The translations under genes were made by a program, and so were the position numbers. The notes under the pieces are model-generated. The model saw only the letters and a list, made by a program, of their open reading frames with translations, made no database searches and was not told where the DNA came from. Of a stretch of DNA of 64,000 nt, positions 36,784 to 46,098 are shown one piece after another (positions within the stretch are counted from its first letter, which is position 1; each line of letters starts with the position of its first letter). The DNA comes from Gramella sp. AN32 (GTDB taxonomy: Bacteria > Bacteroidota > Bacteroidia > Flavobacteriales > Flavobacteriaceae): assembly GCF_023718305.1 (NCBI RefSeq), contig NZ_QEYO01000021.1:17282-81281 (forward strand). The letters run 5' to 3'.

Positions 36784-37746
36784 ATGAACTCTTTAGTATT
36801 CGAGCAAACAGGTAAAGCAGAGGAGGTCCTGAAATATAAAAATATAAAAACTCCAAAACCTGCCAAAGGCCATATCCTGATAAAAATGCTGGCAAGTCCT
36901 ATAAATCCCAATGATTTTATGTTCATTGAAAGAAGCTATAGAATAGTGCCGGAGTTTCCTGAAATTGCCGGTCTGGAAGGGACAGGTAGAATCTTTGAAA
37001 ACGGAGGTGATAAGAATTATCCTGTTGGGAGTCTGGTTGCATTTAGACAAAAGGGTACCTGGGCAGAGTATGTAACAGTCCCTAAGGAAAATATCTTAAA
37101 ATTACCAGGCAATTTTCCTTTACACAAGGCGGCTCAAATTTCCTTAAATCCTCTTACAGCATGGGCGCTATTAGAACAAACCAATGCAAAATCCGGTGAT
37201 TATATTATTCTTTCAGCGGGTAATTCATCTATTAGCCGGTTAATTTCTCAATTTTCGTTAAAGTTGGGAGTAAAAACAATTCATATCGTTAGAAATAAAG
37301 AACTTTTTAATAAATCTACTGCTTTTGGTCCCTGTGAGGTCGTTGAAGAAAACAAGCTTAATGAATTTTTTGAAAAGTTTTCAAGGCATCATACTATATC
37401 GGCATTTCTAGATGCTGTAGGAGGGGAGCTGGCTAGTTCTGTATTTACATTTCTTTCTCCCGGAGCAAAAGTCATACATTATGGACTACTTGGCACTGAG
37501 AAGGTAAGTTATTATAATTCAGAAATAATTTTTAAAAATATTTCGGTACATGGTTTTGGAATTGATTTCTGGAAGCAACATAAATCTAATACAAAAATAT
37601 CCATGATCTGGGATGAAATCATTGAAATAGTAAGCTCAGAAGATTTTATCATGCCTGTGAAAGCTCAATTCCCATTAAGTGAATTTGAGACAGCCATACG
37701 TGTTTCAAAGAACAAAAAACCGGGAAAAGTTTTATTTATATCCTAA
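36784..37746 (+). CDS. Zinc-independent MDR oxidoreductase (quinone/enoyl reductase-like)
   Basis: 320 residues. N-terminal GroES-like domain (GHILIKMLASPINPNDFMFIERSY, AGLEGTGRI) and Rossmann domain (ILSAGNSSISRLISQFSLKLGVKTIHIVRN, AFLDAVGGELASSVFTFLSPGAKVIHYGLL). The catalytic zinc ligands of alcohol dehydrogenases are missing, which fits NADPH quinone or trans-2-enoyl reductases. It follows the HxlR gene in the same direction after 146 bp. Confidence 0.82.
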   Translation: MNSLVFEQTGKAEEVLKYKNIKTPKPAKGHILIKMLASPINPNDFMFIERSYRIVPEFPEIAGLEGTGRIFENGGDKNYPVGSLVAFRQKGTWAEYVTVPKENILKLPGNFPLHKAAQISLNPLTAWALLEQTNAKSGDYIILSAGNSSISRLISQFSLKLGVKTIHIVRNKELFNKSTAFGPCEVVEENKLNEFFEKFSRHHTISAFLDAVGGELASSVFTFLSPGAKVIHYGLLGTEKVSYYNSEIIFKNISVHGFGIDFWKQHKSNTKISMIWDEIIEIVSSEDFIMPVKAQFPLSEFETAIRVSKNKKPGKVLFIS

Positions 37747-37795
37747 AGGTTATTTTTTTTGTCTGGTTATAAGCAGCCCATAGTACCAATTATGT

Positions 37796-38365
37796 TTACA
37801 ACGATAGATATTTTTCAGTTGTCATTACTGCGGAGTAATAATAATCCATCGCTGCCAGGAAAGATTTTTGAACTTCACTAGCTTCTACTTTCTCTCCAAA
37901 TATTTCTAAATCTTTGGTGGCGCAGGCATCCCCAATAACTATACAGTCAAATCCAAGATCCTTGGCATGTCGAGTTGTAGCATCCACGCACATATGGGTC
38001 ATCATTCCGCATATCACCAATTTTTCGATATTCATTTTATGTAGGGTTTCCAATAATTCGGTTTCCCTGAAACTGTTTGGATAATTTTTAATTATAACGA
38101 TCTCCCTTTCTATGGGTTTTACGTTTTTGTGAATCTCCATACCCCGCGTTCCGGGAATAAAAAATTTAGAGTCTGGCCGGGTTGACTTATGCTGGATATG
38201 AATTACAGGGCTTTTTTCTTTTCTGAATTCATCTAAAATTTTCTTGGCATTCAAGCTGGCTTTTTCTGGATTTGACAGTTCCATTTTTCCACCAGGAAAA
38301 TAATCCTGCTGAATATCAATTAGTATTAAAGCTGTTTTTAGATTTTCCCTTTCTGAAGATTGCAT
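37796..38365 (-). CDS. Isochorismatase-family cysteine hydrolase
   Basis: 189 residues. The catalytic triad of the family is visible: Asp 17 in LILIDIQQDYF, Lys 93 in VIIKNYPNSF and Cys 126 in VICGMMTHMCVDATTRHA. Members include nicotinamidases and isochorismatases; this one is closest in layout to the uncharacterised YcaC/EntB-like hydrolases. Cytoplasmic. Convergent with the MDR gene. Confidence 0.85.
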   Translation of the reverse strand: MQSSERENLKTALILIDIQQDYFPGGKMELSNPEKASLNAKKILDEFRKEKSPVIHIQHKSTRPDSKFFIPGTRGMEIHKNVKPIEREIVIIKNYPNSFRETELLETLHKMNIEKLVICGMMTHMCVDATTRHAKDLGFDCIVIGDACATKDLEIFGEKVEASEVQKSFLAAMDYYYSAVMTTEKYLSL

Positions 38366-38531
38366 TATTCTTATTTGAAGTATTATAATTCGCCTGGAGC
38401 GATTCGGTTAGATTACATACTGCAGAGTTTTAAATCTGAAAAAAAAGTATAAACCCAATTGGCCTTGCTCTTAGCCTTAGTTCGACGGTCTAATTTATGG
38501 AATTTTATATGATAAATGTCGGCCGTTAGCC

Positions 38532-39161
38532 TCAGCCTTGTATATCCTGAATTTGTTTATAAACTTTCCTTTCAGATTTTTGAAAGATTTCACCTCCAAA
38601 TTCTTCATTATCTAATGAGATGATATTTATATCTTTTATACCCATTATGCCGAAAATAAATTTTAAATAAGTCGTTTGAAAATTCATTTGTTCGTTTTCT
38701 TCGTTTTCGCCGTAACCGGTATCACCACGAGTTGAAAGAACAAACATTTTTTTATTCTCTAAAAGTCCAACATAATCTCCGTCGGGCTTTCCGGATCGAA
38801 ATTTCCATGTCTCATTTATTCTCATAAGCTGATCTATGTAACATTTTAAACCACTTGGAATAGACCAGTTGTACATAGGTGTTCCAATCACGTAGATATC
38901 ATGCTCTTTGAATTCTTTAACCAGATTATTACTGAATTCAACACCGAGCTGATTTTCTTTATTTCTTTCTTCAGGGGGGATAAATGCACTTGCGATCCAG
39001 TTTTTATCAAGTGGAGGTATGTGATTTAATCCAACTTCTCTGTAGGAAAATTGGTCCCCTGGGTTTTTCTCTTTCCAGTTTTTCTCGAATAAGCTTGTAA
39101 GTTTTCGACTTTCAGATCGTTCATCGCGTACGCTGGCATTAATAATAAGCACTTTATTCAT
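38532..39161 (-). CDS. FMN-dependent NADH:azoreductase-like flavodoxin-fold protein
   Basis: 209 residues. The FMN phosphate loop INASVRDERSESRKL, the segment GTPMYNWSIPSGLKCYIDQLMR and LSTRGDTGYGENE match the AzoR/FMN-dependent NADH-azoreductase family, which reduces quinones and azo compounds. It lies 64 bp upstream (in its own sense direction, downstream) of a Crp/Fnr-type regulator gene in the same direction. Confidence 0.85.
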   Translation of the reverse strand: MNKVLIINASVRDERSESRKLTSLFEKNWKEKNPGDQFSYREVGLNHIPPLDKNWIASAFIPPEERNKENQLGVEFSNNLVKEFKEHDIYVIGTPMYNWSIPSGLKCYIDQLMRINETWKFRSGKPDGDYVGLLENKKMFVLSTRGDTGYGENEENEQMNFQTTYLKFIFGIMGIKDINIISLDNEEFGGEIFQKSERKVYKQIQDIQG

Positions 39162-39225
39162 TTAATTCATTTTTCAATTAGGAATCAAAATTCTAAAAAT
39201 GAAAGATGAAAAAAATTGATCTAGT

Positions 39226-39807
39226 TTAAGAAGAAAAAATTTTATTGCGAATTCTACTAAGAAATTCCGGGGTAATACCCAGATATGAAGCAATTAGGTA
39301 GTTTGGGACTCTTTTGGAAATGTCAGGGTAGCTTTCTAAAAAATCCTTATAACGTTCTTCAGCTGTCATTATATGATTTCCAATCATACGTTTTTGAAGA
39401 CTTCCTATATAATTTTCAAGAATGATCCGAAAAAAACGCTCTAACTTGGGTATTTCAAAAAGCATTTTCTGAAAGCTTTCGTAGTTTATCTGTAATAAAT
39501 CGGTTCTTTCCAGTGCCTGAATATTAAAGAGTGATGGCTTTTGTTTTTGAAAGCTCTCTATGTCGGTTGCCCACCAGTTTTCTATTGCGAAATAAACAAT
39601 CTCTTCTTTTCCTGTTTTGGGATTAATGTAAAAAGCTTTCAGAGTTCCTTTTATAATAAAATTATCGGTTTTACTTATTTCTCCATTGGTAAGAAGATAA
39701 TCTTCCTGCTCAATTGTCTTTTCTTTCCAGAAGCTCTTTATGAAATTTTTCTCCTCGGGATTCAATTTAACGTGTTCAGAAATTTTATCGATTAATAGGT
39801 GTTTCAT
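39226..39807 (-). CDS. Crp/Fnr family transcriptional regulator
   Basis: 193 residues. The N-terminal cyclic-nucleotide-binding-like jelly roll spans about 20-120 (EDYLLTNGEISKTDNFIIKGTLKAFYINPKTGKEEIVYFAIENWWATD). The C-terminal helix-turn-helix reads VPNYLIASYLGITPEFLSRIRNK. The cAMP-contacting residues of true CRP are not evident. Precedes the azoreductase-like gene, its likely target. Confidence 0.85.
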   Translation of the reverse strand: MKHLLIDKISEHVKLNPEEKNFIKSFWKEKTIEQEDYLLTNGEISKTDNFIIKGTLKAFYINPKTGKEEIVYFAIENWWATDIESFQKQKPSLFNIQALERTDLLQINYESFQKMLFEIPKLERFFRIILENYIGSLQKRMIGNHIMTAEERYKDFLESYPDISKRVPNYLIASYLGITPEFLSRIRNKIFSS

Positions 39808-39890
39808 ATAAACCGTTATAAAAACATTTTAGAGTAAGTGGATGGCGTATCAGGAAGCAGAAAGGAAGGATTAGCTATTTTCATGGATTC

Positions 39891-39951
39891 TAAAATGACA
39901 TTTTCTCAACAATAACCGTAAGTTGAGATAAATCACCTTTAGCACCAGTAT
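39891..39951 (-). pseudogene. Remnant of an NTF2-like protein tail
   Basis: The minus strand reads NTGAKGDLSQLTVIVEKMSF and a stop, resembling the C-terminal tail KGAKGVTIKSITTYVIEI of the intact NTF2-like product encoded at 41311-41688. No upstream coding part exists. Another such tail lies near 40853-40905. Confidence 0.35.
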
Positions 39952-40770
39952 TTATATTCTTAACTCTCCTTTCAATACTATTTGAGCTTCACTTTTTATC
40001 GTTAATTTTTTGTCACTAATTAGTTCCACTTCCATAAATCCTGTTCTTTCAGAACATTGATATGAATTCATTTTCTTTTTATTCAGGCGCGTACTCCAAT
40101 ATTTAGATAAGAACGTATGAGTTCCTCCAGTTACTGGGTCTTCATTAGTTCCACTCCAAGGCCAGAAGTATCTTGATTCAAAGTCATAGCCATTTCTTTG
40201 CGAGATTGTGGTTACTAATACTCCGTTTATTGAATTATGAGATTGTTTTAATTTTTCAAAATCTGGCGACAGACTTTGTAATAGTTTATCACTCTCAATT
40301 TCTATAAGTAGAATGTTTGTTTCTTGGTTAAATTCACTGTTAACTATTTCTTTTATTCCGAGGGCTTTGAGTAATTCTTCGGGAGCATTTTGTGGAACTG
40401 TATCGAAAACTGGAAATTCCATTTCAATTGTTGCTCCAGACTTTTTAATTAGTAAATCTAATCCCTGAATATTTTCGAAATGAATTTTTTCCATTTCGGG
40501 AAAGATTTCAAATAACACTTTTGCCGCTGCCATTGTTGCATGTCCACAAAGAGGAATTTCCATTATCGGAGAAAAATATCTTATCGAGTATTTATTCTGC
40601 TCTTCAATTTTATTTATAAATGCCGTTTCTGAAAGACCTAATTCTTTTGCGATCAATTGCATTTGTTCATTCAACAATGTATTATTTAAAATACAAACAC
40701 CTGCTGGATTTCCTTTAAAAGGCTTATCTGTAAAAGAGTCAACTATATATGTTTCTATTCTTTCGGTCAT
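39952..40770 (-). CDS. PhzF family isomerase/epimerase-like protein
   Basis: 272 residues. The N-terminus YIVDSFTDKPFKGNPAGVCIL, the catalytic Glu in LGLSETAFIN, and MEIPLCGHATMAAAKVLFE are standard PhzF blocks; RYFWPWSGTNEDPVTGGTHTFLSKYW gives the second half of the pseudo-twofold fold. Family members isomerise or epimerise small cyclic compounds; the substrate is unknown. No other phenazine genes are present. Confidence 0.88.
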   Translation of the reverse strand: MTERIETYIVDSFTDKPFKGNPAGVCILNNTLLNEQMQLIAKELGLSETAFINKIEEQNKYSIRYFSPIMEIPLCGHATMAAAKVLFEIFPEMEKIHFENIQGLDLLIKKSGATIEMEFPVFDTVPQNAPEELLKALGIKEIVNSEFNQETNILLIEIESDKLLQSLSPDFEKLKQSHNSINGVLVTTISQRNGYDFESRYFWPWSGTNEDPVTGGTHTFLSKYWSTRLNKKKMNSYQCSERTGFMEVELISDKKLTIKSEAQIVLKGELRI

Positions 40771-40852
40771 TTTTTATGGCGGTGCTAATGTCGTGCTTTT
40801 ATCACAAGTTGCGGGAGTAGGGATGTATTTACCATTTACTTTACAGCTTTCT

Positions 40853-40905
40853 AAGATTACAATTTTTCTACAATAACCTTGATTTTACATATACCGCTTT
40901 TGCAC
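40853..40905 (-). pseudogene. Second remnant of an NTF2-like protein tail
   Basis: The minus strand reads ITGAKAVYVK and then, after a one-base shift, IKVIVEKL and a stop. This parallels the tail at 39891-39951 and the end of the intact NTF2-like gene. It is too short for certainty. Confidence 0.3.
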
Positions 40906-40912
40906 CTGTAAT

Positions 40913-41302
40913 TTATCCCTCATAATTATGAAAGTCAGTAATAGTCCAGTAATAACCATCAATATCTAGTAATGAAAATTCTTTCTTGGTAGAATTTGGA
41001 TTAATGTGAAGATCTTCTTCAATTGGATATTTCATTTCTTTGATTGTTTGAAAAATTCTCTCCAGCTTGTGGGTTTTGTAATAAAGAATAAGTCCGTTTC
41101 CTGGAATAACATTCGAGTCTACCATAGTTGGATGTTCATGCTCTCCCCATTTATGAAGACAAATCAAGATTTCTCCACTTTCATCTTCAAGTACTGCAAA
41201 TTCGTTTCCTCCGTGCTTTCTTTTACAACCGAAAACCATTTGAAACCATAGGGCGCTTTTACTAATATCCTTTACAGCTATTATCGGGTCAATTTTATTC
41301 AT
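40913..41302 (-). CDS. VOC (glyoxalase/bleomycin-resistance) family protein
   Basis: 129 residues. The beta-alpha-beta-beta-beta repeats of the vicinal oxygen chelate fold are visible: IDPIIAVKDISKSALWFQMVFGCK, FAVLEDESGEILICLHKW, GNGLILYYKTHKLERIFQTIKE and EFSLLDIDGYYWTITDF. Possible roles are binding of a toxic compound or metal-dependent turnover. It lies 8 bp after the NTF2-like gene. Confidence 0.8.
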   Translation of the reverse strand: MNKIDPIIAVKDISKSALWFQMVFGCKRKHGGNEFAVLEDESGEILICLHKWGEHEHPTMVDSNVIPGNGLILYYKTHKLERIFQTIKEMKYPIEEDLHINPNSTKKEFSLLDIDGYYWTITDFHNYEG

Positions 41303-41310
41303 TTTGCAAT

Positions 41311-41688
41311 CTAGATTTCAATCACGTAGGTTGTTATCGATTTTATTGTAACACCCTTTGCTCCTTTAAATTTGTAAAAATCTGAGAAAGCATATTTTTT
41401 CCCATTTTTCAATTCTATAATTCCATTTACCGCGCCTTCTTTACCGTGCGATAATATTTGATCAATTATCAATTCTTTGGCTTGTTCGGATTTAAGTCTC
41501 TCCAATTCTTGTGAAAATTGTTCTTTACCTTCAATTCTTAGTTTTCCAATGATATTCCAAACAATTTCATCGGTGACGCTTTCGGATATAAATTTTAAGT
41601 CACCTTTTGCAAAAGCAATATTGAAATTTTTTAAAAATTCCATTTTTGGAGAGTTTCCACAACTAGGAGTTGAAACTATGTTGGTCAT
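41311..41688 (-). CDS. NTF2/SnoaL-like fold protein
   Basis: 125 residues. FLKNFNIAFAKGDLKFISESVTDEIVWNIIGKLRIEGKEQFSQELERL and NGIIELKNGKKYAFSDFYKFKGAKGVTIKSI match the cone-shaped NTF2/SnoaL-like fold. Function unknown; such proteins are small enzymes or ligand binders. Upstream of the VOC gene in the same direction. Confidence 0.78.
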   Translation of the reverse strand: MTNIVSTPSCGNSPKMEFLKNFNIAFAKGDLKFISESVTDEIVWNIIGKLRIEGKEQFSQELERLKSEQAKELIIDQILSHGKEGAVNGIIELKNGKKYAFSDFYKFKGAKGVTIKSITTYVIEI

Positions 41689-41701
41689 TCTGCTTTTAAA
41701 T

Positions 41702-41773
41702 TTAATACCCTTTCTTTACTAGTCTTTTTGAAATACACCAATAATTACCACTAGGATCAAATATTCTAAATGG
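41702..41773 (-). pseudogene. C-terminal remnant of a VOC-family gene
   Basis: The minus strand reads PFRIFDPSGNYWCISKRLVKKGY and a stop, preceded in frame by a TGA. The DPSGNYW segment is typical of the last strand of glyoxalase/bleomycin-resistance proteins. The rest of the gene is missing. Confidence 0.45.
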
Positions 41774-41806
41774 TCAATATTTGAGATGAATCGCTGGTAT
41801 ATGGAG

Positions 41807-43657
41807 CTATTTGACATTTCTTGCATATTTCGCTATCCTTTTATCTAAATCTGTTTTTCTTACAGCACTAGGAATAGATTCTTTCTTGTTACCTGCAAAA
41901 CTTTTCATAACCTTTTCAAAATTATCTAATGCATTCTTGAAATGAATATCTAGATTATCCTCTAATTCCTTCTTAATATAACTTTCCTTTTTAATTAAAC
42001 CCTTTTCGCTATAATCCTTTTTTACGACAGAGCTCAGAAGAAAACAACCTAAATGAAATTTACCCTAGGAAAGTAGTGTTTTCCTATAATTATCTATCTC
42101 ATTTTCTGCTCTGAATTTTTTAATAGCTTTATTTAATGAAAGATCAATTAAAATAGGAATATAGTATAAAAGGTAATTCATTGACTTAACATTCGGAGCA
42201 GGAAATACGTCGTCATAGGTAGATACAAACATCATTTTTGGACGAGTTTTTACTTGTGAAGGCTTCATTAAGATTTGTGAAGTGAATAGTTGAAATAATT
42301 TCTGAATACTATAGATATTCTTCTTGCCTTTATTTCTTAATTCATTGATTCTTCTTTCGTAAGCAACGCCATAATCTTCTAAGAATTTTTCAATAAGTTT
42401 CTGAATATCATCGTTAGCTTTCAATGAAAACGCCTTGATAGGTGTTTGGGAATTGGTTGTTTCTGTAATTCGGTATATTAGATCCTCATTATTGGTTTCA
42501 ATTATTTTTACTAATAGACTAGTATCCTCATTAAATTGTAAAACCTCCTTTTTAGTCAATTCCTCCGTTTCTTTTTTGTTTAAGGATCCATTAGCTTTTT
42601 TTTCTAAAAGTTCTGTGATTCTTTCTTTATTTTTTAATGAACTATATATTGCATTTGAAGTTTGACAGCCATTAACAATTTGTAAGTTGTGCAACTTATA
42701 TTTATTATTAGGCAGTTCCTCAACCTTGCTACAGGTCATAGTTAATCCGTTATTATAGCTCCAAAAGTATTTAGCTTCTTCTTCACTAGAACTAGTTTCA
42801 ATAATTTTAGAGTTTAAATCACTTCGTTTGAAATAATCACGAATATTTGCTTCGAAAATAGATGATTGATGTTTCTTAACTAATTCAGCAATTTCTTTAC
42901 CACTGATAATGCTTATATAGCCATTCAGCTTATTCTTTTTGTCTGTGTCAGTTATATATTTAAAGGTTTTTTCATATTCTATAATATCAATAATAAATTG
43001 ATGTTTTGAAGGTCCTTTTATCAATGATTCACAATCAGTTATTTTGCAAGCAGAGGTCGTATATCCATTATTTTTCAATATTTTCTCTATACCTTCAATT
43101 TCATCCGTTAGAATTTTTTCAGAGTGTATATTACTCTCGATTCCACCGAACACAATATGGCTTATTACATGAATATTTTCAGCGGGAAATTTACTAAAAA
43201 GTTTAGACTTTATTTCATTTAGCGCTAGCATTCGATTATAGAAGTACAAATTATCCTCATCAGATATATCTTCATCGATGAGAACTTTTTCAATTCCTTT
43301 TTTAAATTTTAATAGATCAGCTTGAGATATACCAGTTCCTCTTTTAAATTGAAAAATATGTATTTTAAATTTTGTATCCTCGTTGTAGTCGTCTAATTCT
43401 TCAGGTTGTTCAATGAAATCATTGGAAGCAGTAATATATATTGCATCAATTCCAAAATCATATTTTGTTCCTCTATACGAACTATCTACTATTCCTTGCT
43501 CAATCTCTTCGATATCTTTATCTCTAAAAATATTAGTTAGAGCGAATAACATAAATTCAGATCCTTTTAATATGTCTCCTTTTTTGTCAGATAGGTAGTC
43601 TGAAAAATTTTCGACACTTTTTTCAATGCTTTTTTCTAGTACTTTGAATATGCTCAT
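41807..43657 (-). pseudogene. AIPR (abortive infection) protein gene with an in-frame TAG
   Basis: The gene reads 530 codons from the ATG at 43657 to a TAG at 42065-42067, then continues in the same frame for another 85 codons (GKFHLGCFLLSSVVKKDYSEKG...) to a TAG at 41807-41809, with protein-like composition. The AIPR core is clear: KYFWSYNNGLTMTCSKVE and LHNLQIVNGCQTSNAIYSSL around residues 290-340. The N-terminal 200 residues include an HIFQFKRGTGIS segment recalling a restriction-type domain. AIPR proteins are linked to abortive phage resistance. Either a recent nonsense mutation truncates it by one seventh, or the stop is read through, or the 530-aa form works. Confidence 0.75.
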
Positions 43658-43698
43658 AATTTAAATAATTGGATATAACTCGTTTTACCACCAGGCGA

Positions 43699-45228
43699 CT
43701 ATTTCTTATACTCATCTCGGAGGCCAATAAAATCTATCGGAACAATTGGTTTATTTATTTCTTTTTTTCGTTCTTCCAAATTAATTGCTATTGCTAGGTA
43801 TATCATACTAGCTCTAACTAATTTAATTAAGTTTAATGTTTTCTTCTCAAATTCCTCTCGGTTTATAGCATAAGTAAGATTTTCATCTAATAATCCATTT
43901 TCTCCAAACTCTATAATTTTGAATGACTTATGTTCTATGAAGTTTCTAATTTTAGCTAATTCTTTGGCTTCAGGTTCAATGGTTGAAGAAAAGGTCGCAT
44001 CTTTTTCAAAGAAGTCTCTACTTAACCAATACAGACCTCTTAATGGCCAATTTTGAGTTTGATTAATTTTTGGGTTCATTTTAGAAGTCTTTATTTTTTT
44101 ATCATAAACAGTCCAAATACTTCTAAAGGATACTTTTTCGGGTTTAAATCCTAGATCTAAATAATCGTTTAATAAGTAACCGATTTTATCTAGGATAGAA
44201 TAGCACATTCTAAAAGCAATTTTTGTTTTTTCACTATTGTAGGAATAAATAGCAAAATCTAAGGTGTCCAGTTGTAAATTATCTTTATCCGCGTAATATG
44301 TTTCTTTTTGATTCAGGCCTTCAAATAGTAAATGTCTTGCAGACACAAATTCTTGCTTTATTTGATTAAAAATTGTCTGATAAATTGGAGTTTTATCAAA
44401 TTTTAAAGTCATAGTCGGAAGTAAAAGACAATCGTGACCAGCTATATTTTCTGTAGTAATATCATTTAATGGATTTAAAAATAAGTGATTTTTTAAACAC
44501 CATTTTCTGTATTTAATTTCTTCTTCACTTTCTCCCAGGGAAAAGTTTTTTAAATCTTGAATGTTATTTAGGTCTTCTTTGTCTATAAAGGACTCAATAA
44601 TATTAATTATGTCCTGAAATGCAGATTTCGCTTCCTCGTAAATATCAGTATCTAATGTTCTTATTAAGTATTTATGTGCGAATTGAAAAAATAAAAATTG
44701 ATGACCACTATCGTAGAGAGTTTTAGCATAATGAAAAAGTCCAAATCCTATATTTCCAAAAGCCATTGGAAAAGATGAATCTATATTTAATACTTTCTTC
44801 CAATATAACTGAGCTTCTGAGAATCTCCCCAATTGACTAAACACGTTCCCTAAATTCGTAAGTATTTCACATGTTTTAATTATATTCTGGCTCTTATGAG
44901 AATATGAAAGGGCTAATCGTAGATTTATTATTTGTTGATCAAGTTCTTTTTGACTAAAAAGCCAAAATTGATCTGAATTTAATTCTTCTGTCAACCGTTG
45001 GAAATAGGACCATCCATTTGCAACATTATAATGGAAAACCATTTTGTCATCGTCCGAGAAGTTTTCTAGATTTTGATCTTCGGCAAATCTAAGTCCTTTT
45101 CGAATGATTTTGACATTTTCTGATTGCCTTCCTGTTTCAAAAAAAATAGCAAGAATATTTGGAATCTGGCTAGTTTCAAAATCATTAAGGTCTGTTAAGT
45201 TTAATATTTCTTCTAAAGTTAAATTCAC
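43699..45228 (-). CDS. TPR protein with LA2681-type HEPN domain, probable defence ribonuclease
   Basis: 509 residues from a GTG at 45228. The N-terminal half (about 30-215) is built of TPR-like helices (EILTNLGNVFSQLGRFSEAQLYWKKVLNID). The C-terminal part (about 280-490) matches the LA2681 HEPN layout: SARHLLFEGL, FRMCYSILDKIGYLLNDYLDL and AKIRNFIEHKSFKI, in which Arg 428 and His 433 make the RX4H motif of HEPN ribonucleases. HEPN proteins cut RNA in toxin-antitoxin and abortive-infection systems. It lies 41 bp upstream of the AIPR gene in the same direction, so the two are likely co-transcribed. Confidence 0.72.
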   Translation of the reverse strand: MNLTLEEILNLTDLNDFETSQIPNILAIFFETGRQSENVKIIRKGLRFAEDQNLENFSDDDKMVFHYNVANGWSYFQRLTEELNSDQFWLFSQKELDQQIINLRLALSYSHKSQNIIKTCEILTNLGNVFSQLGRFSEAQLYWKKVLNIDSSFPMAFGNIGFGLFHYAKTLYDSGHQFLFFQFAHKYLIRTLDTDIYEEAKSAFQDIINIIESFIDKEDLNNIQDLKNFSLGESEEEIKYRKWCLKNHLFLNPLNDITTENIAGHDCLLLPTMTLKFDKTPIYQTIFNQIKQEFVSARHLLFEGLNQKETYYADKDNLQLDTLDFAIYSYNSEKTKIAFRMCYSILDKIGYLLNDYLDLGFKPEKVSFRSIWTVYDKKIKTSKMNPKINQTQNWPLRGLYWLSRDFFEKDATFSSTIEPEAKELAKIRNFIEHKSFKIIEFGENGLLDENLTYAINREEFEKKTLNLIKLVRASMIYLAIAINLEERKKEINKPIVPIDFIGLRDEYKK

Positions 45229-45258
45229 AATTTATCGGAGGTTGGTGGTATCTTTTAC

Positions 45259-45963
45259 CTACCGTTTTTGTTGCCAAACTAAATTTATTTTATCTAATAA
45301 CTGATCAATCTTATCATATGTGAGTAAGTTATCTCTTAAAATCCTTTCTGATATTCCCACATAATGTTCTTCGGTATTTGGGGGCTTTATTTTTAAAATC
45401 GGATCAAAATCTGGATATAGGAATGAAAGAATTCCGTGGGTATAGCTGTCTCTATCATTTATATAGCCATCAAATAATTTACTGAAATCATTCCTTTTTT
45501 CTCCATCTTCTAATTCTTCAAATTGCTCAAATTCTTTGTCTGTTTTTATTATACAGCTAAATACATTTCTTAATTCCCCAAATGTTAGATCTTTCTGAAA
45601 ATTATACTTTTTTAAATCTTTACATTTTTTATTTCTTTCCAGAATTTCTTCAATCTTATTGTTTGCTAAATATAAGGCGATAGTCCTTTTAAGTTTATCA
45701 TTTATTAATTCTGCTAATCTGTTTAGTTTTCCAATACTATAGGTTATTCGATTGAACTTTTCATAGATATTCTTATCCAACATCTTTTGATCAATTGGTA
45801 ATATTGGTTTTTCTACATCATTATTTGAATCTAACTTAATTAGAGTAGGAGCGATATAAATATCAACTAATTCGTCTTTATCATATAATTTTTTTGGAAG
45901 AAAAATTTCTGCTTTTAAATCAGCTTTCTTTAAATCTATTTTGAATGGTCGCGAAATTTTCAT
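45259..45963 (-). CDS. Unassigned protein with an RX4H (HEPN-like) motif
   Basis: 234 residues, mostly helical and charged, with no family I recognise. Near the C-terminus the segment FDGYINDRDSYTHGILSFLYP places Arg 171 and His 176 in an RX4H spacing followed by Gly, as in HEPN domains (RNxxxHG). The preceding helices (YSIGKLNRLAELINDKLKRTIALYL, LRNVFSCIIK) would fit a HEPN four-helix bundle. It is the first gene of a minus-strand run with the LA2681-HEPN and AIPR genes (30-bp gap). A defence role is inferred from neighbours. Confidence 0.6.
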   Translation of the reverse strand: MKISRPFKIDLKKADLKAEIFLPKKLYDKDELVDIYIAPTLIKLDSNNDVEKPILPIDQKMLDKNIYEKFNRITYSIGKLNRLAELINDKLKRTIALYLANNKIEEILERNKKCKDLKKYNFQKDLTFGELRNVFSCIIKTDKEFEQFEELEDGEKRNDFSKLFDGYINDRDSYTHGILSFLYPDFDPILKIKPPNTEEHYVGISERILRDNLLTYDKIDQLLDKINLVWQQKR

Positions 45964-46098
45964 AAAAATGGTAGGTAACTCGTTATATCCATAGCAATAT
46001 AACTCTTTACTCTAAAATAAACTACGGACAAACGTAATTGGGATTGAAGCGATGATTAAAAAGTACGGTGAATTGGAGAGGTAGTAAAAGATAAGTTC

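Noticed and set aside
39952..40770. Part of a phenazine biosynthesis cluster
   Set aside because: Only the PhzF-like gene is present; PhzF relatives occur widely outside phenazine pathways.
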